From NCBI RefSeq assembly GCF_009389715.1, contig NC_052399.1, forward strand, positions 18,727,646-18,791,645: 64,000 nucleotides of DNA. Reading direction: 5' to 3'. This document shows, piece after piece, positions 63,101 through 64,000 of the stretch. This DNA comes from Phoenix dactylifera. Taxonomy: Eukaryota; Streptophyta; Magnoliopsida; Arecales; Arecaceae. The notes beneath the pieces are model-generated. The model had not been told where the DNA came from and searched no databases. It saw only the letters and a list, made by a program, of their open reading frames with translations. How positions within the stretch are numbered: position 1 is the first letter of the stretch; every line of letters begins with the position of its first letter. The position numbers were made by a program, and so were the translations under genes.

Positions 63101-63953
63101 AGCAAATTTTCACCATAATCTAGAGAGATATCACATAAACACCACCAAAGTGCATGCTTGTTTCATCATGCATGTATAGATGACAGGATTTTATGTGACA
63201 AACCTGTATGAAACCACCCATCAATCATAACTTCATTTGTGAGGTCTTCTCTTTTGTAATATCCTGAGAACAAGGTTTTTCCTCTGATGCAAATTTCTCC
63301 ACGGGGTATGCTGGAGAGGGCATCATATCCCATTTCAGGAACAGACTCAAGGCACACATCAACATTTGGCACTGGAGGGCCCACTGTTCCAACCATTGCA
63401 ATGTCATTCGGTAGTGATACAAAAGTTCCCGCACAACTTTCCGTCAGACCTAAATCGAGAATAAATGCAATCAGCAATTTATGATAGACCAAAAATAAAG
63501 AAAATCTCTAGACTAGGTATAAAATAGAACAATTCTCACTGCCAATTCATAGAAGCTACAATAGGACCTTGTACATATATTCATATAACAGAATCATACT
63601 GATGGACAACATTTTTTAAAAAAAAAAAAAATTAAAGGGAGGGTAGTTCCATGCAAAGTTTATTATGACAACTTTTTATGATACCTTAACTGGTTATCAA
63701 AAAACACCAATGAGCCGCTTAGGGAGTCGCAATAAGTTGATGAAGGACTTCATTTTTTTGCAATGTCCATTATAGTTTAGGTAAACAAATTAATTGAAAG
63801 CAGTATGCAGTCTATCAGAGGATGTAGTTGCATACCATAGCCTTGTACAACATGGGCACATGTCACCACCCGTAAAAAGGCTTCAACATGGGTAGCTAAT
63901 GGAGCTGCTCCAGACAAGATAAGTCGTACCTTTCCACCTAGTCCTTGTTTCAC
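60134..63953 (-). CDS. Long-chain acyl-CoA synthetase, C-terminal exons (LACS4-like)
   Basis: This ATP-dependent enzyme activates long-chain fatty acids to acyl-CoA. Six exons are read, in coding order: 63953-63836, 63449-63204, 62809-62670, 60807-60625, 60494-60375 and 60169-60134. They give 280 C-terminal residues, roughly the last 40% of a family protein of about 660; the 5' exons lie beyond 64000. Motifs in order: [35 protein letters not shown] (AMP-binding), [33 protein letters not shown] (the fatty acyl-CoA synthetase signature), [15 protein letters not shown], and [20 protein letters not shown] near the end. The C-terminus (LYKNTK) has no peroxisomal PTS1, which fits an ER-type LACS such as LACS4/LACS5 rather than LACS6/7. 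The last coding exon is only 36 bases. No damage is seen. Confidence 0.92.
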
Positions 63954-64000
63954 CTAAGTGCATAAGAGGTCCAAATTCATAAAGCAATATAAAAACAGTT

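Overview
The window is plant nuclear DNA, most likely from a monocot. All six genes I can read are plant families with GT-AG introns, many introns are kilobases long and AT-rich, and the first exons of the phosphatase and PPR genes are much more GC-rich than their 3' parts, as is common in monocots. Palm-like is my best guess from gene style and intron size, but I cannot prove the genus from sequence alone.

Layout on the + strand: (1) 4313-9303, a nine-exon secreted endo-beta-1,4-glucanase of GH9 subclass C with a C-terminal CBM49. (2) 10177-13086, a patchwork insert between two 126-bp direct copies. It contains a broken Ty1-copia fossil, a purine-rich tract, a 57-bp tandem repeat and a telomere-like tract. 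(3) 14832-21585, a three-exon PP2C protein phosphatase resembling the ABA-co-receptor clade, with a ~105-bp degenerate tandem array in intron 1. (4) 28302-41644, an eleven-exon spermine synthase spread over 13 kb. Its introns hold three copies of one MITE family and a mitochondrial nad2 fragment. (5) 45408-54061, a six-exon intracellular leucine-rich-repeat protein whose 5.7-kb intron 2 holds more repeats. On the - strand: (6) 58492-55844, an intronless DYW-class PPR protein (At3g49170/EMB2261 type) with a net one-base loss just before its DYW tripeptide. (7) 63953-60134, the last six exons of a long-chain acyl-CoA synthetase (LACS4-like) whose 5' part lies beyond the window.

The genes are unrelated in function (cell wall, hormone signalling, polyamines, organelle RNA editing, lipid activation), so there is no pathway cluster. 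The exon models were built by following reading frame, GT/AG sites and remembered family sequence; each multi-exon CDS comes out as a whole number of codons. The most unusual structures are the insert with 126-bp flanking duplications, the four-copy GGTACC-rich MITE family with target-site duplications, the nuclear mitochondrial insert, a tRNA-derived SINE with a 10-bp duplication, and the altered PPR C-terminus. I found no convincing undescribed multi-gene system.
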